A DNA stretch of 5,565 nucleotides, taken from the NCBI GenBank assembly GCA_019245995.1, contig JAFAQW010000038.1, forward strand, positions 1 through 5,565, read 5' to 3'. Source of the stretch: Vulcanimicrobiota bacterium (GTDB lineage: Bacteria; Vulcanimicrobiota; Vulcanimicrobiia; Vulcanimicrobiales; Vulcanimicrobiaceae). Of this stretch, positions 5,410 through 5,565 are shown piece after piece; the stretch's first letter is position 1; each line of letters begins with the position of its first letter. The notes beneath the pieces are model-generated. The model searched no databases. It was not told where the DNA came from and saw only the letters and a program-made list of their open reading frames with translations. A program made the translations under genes and the position numbers.

Positions 5410-5565
5410 ATGCACGCAACCGATACGCTCGCCAACGAACGAACCTATCTGGCCTATATCCGTACGGCGCTGGCCTTCATCGCGTTCGGTTTCGTCATCG
5501 CGCGGTTCTCGCTCTTCGCGCGCGAGTTCGCGTCTTTAATGCATGGCGCGGGCCGCGTCACCGGC
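5410..5565 (+). CDS. DUF202 (YidH-like) membrane protein, N-terminal fragment
   Basis: The frame is open from ATG 5410-5412 to the right edge, giving 52 residues, so the gene is truncated by the window. The opening TLANERTYLAYIRTALAFIA followed by FGFVIARFSLF is the conserved signature of DUF202 proteins, small inner-membrane proteins with about three helices that include E. coli YidH/YidG. Their molecular function is not established. The LANERT..A.IRTAL segment precedes and enters the first helix (about residues 14-37). A possible Shine-Dalgarno GAGAAGG at 5401-5407 lies only 2 bases from the ATG, and a second AAGG at 5395-5398 lies 11 bases away. Neither is ideal, but no other start fits the family N-terminus. 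It is divergent from pepP with 35 bases between the two starts. Confidence 0.88.
   Translation, partial: MHATDTLANERTYLAYIRTALAFIAFGFVIARFSLFAREFASLMHGAGRVTG

Noticed and set aside
4949..5539. 196-residue plus-strand open frame opposite pepP
   Set aside because: It lies antisense to the conserved pepP coding sequence, shows no recognisable motif, and has the composition expected of a GC-rich shadow frame.
1..5565. CRISPR array, insertion sequence, tRNA/rRNA gene, riboswitch or defence system
   Set aside because: No regularly spaced repeats, transposase motifs, tRNA-like cloverleaf or defence-protein signatures were seen. The window is nearly all explained by conserved genes.

Overview
This is a GC-rich, very gene-dense bacterial chromosomal segment. 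It holds parts or all of eight protein genes and almost no non-coding DNA. I see no mobile element, CRISPR array, tRNA, rRNA or integration site. The taxon is not settled by the sequence. The high GC, the short methionyl-tRNA synthetase without a C-terminal tRNA-binding domain, and the actinobacterial-style N-terminal extension on the PepP homologue fit an actinobacterium or another high-GC terrabacterial lineage (for example Eremiobacterota), but this is a weak inference.

Layout, left to right. (1) 2-226 (+): the C-terminal end of a phospholipase D-like protein, cut by the window edge. (2) 3353-215 (-): a tightly packed housekeeping operon transcribed right to left, rsmI -> metG -> tatD. Its junctions are TAATG (1-base overlap) and GTGA (4-base overlap), so the genes are probably translationally coupled. 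The order rsmI, metG/metS, tatD is also found near the Bacillus subtilis origin, with abrB inserted. (3) 3352-3936 (+): a small CPYC glutaredoxin, then a 66-base gap containing a perfect hairpin, then a GTG-started two-helix membrane protein of unknown function. (4) 5374-3923 (-): an M24B Xaa-Pro aminopeptidase (PepP type) with all five metal ligands. (5) 5410 to the right edge (+): the start of a DUF202/YidH-type membrane protein.

The genes are ordinary housekeeping and accessory functions: 16S rRNA 2'-O-methylation, Met-tRNA charging and a TatD nuclease (translation and nucleic-acid upkeep), thiol redox chemistry, proline-specific peptide turnover, and two uncharacterised membrane proteins. 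I do not see a new multi-gene system.

The most unusual structural point is how the genes abut. The divergent rsmI and glutaredoxin genes appear to use the two strands of one CATG palindrome as their start codons. Both convergent pairs overlap tail to tail by 12-14 bases. The pepP/DUF202 divergent pair is separated by only 35 bases. Most promoters and terminators must therefore lie inside neighbouring coding sequence.
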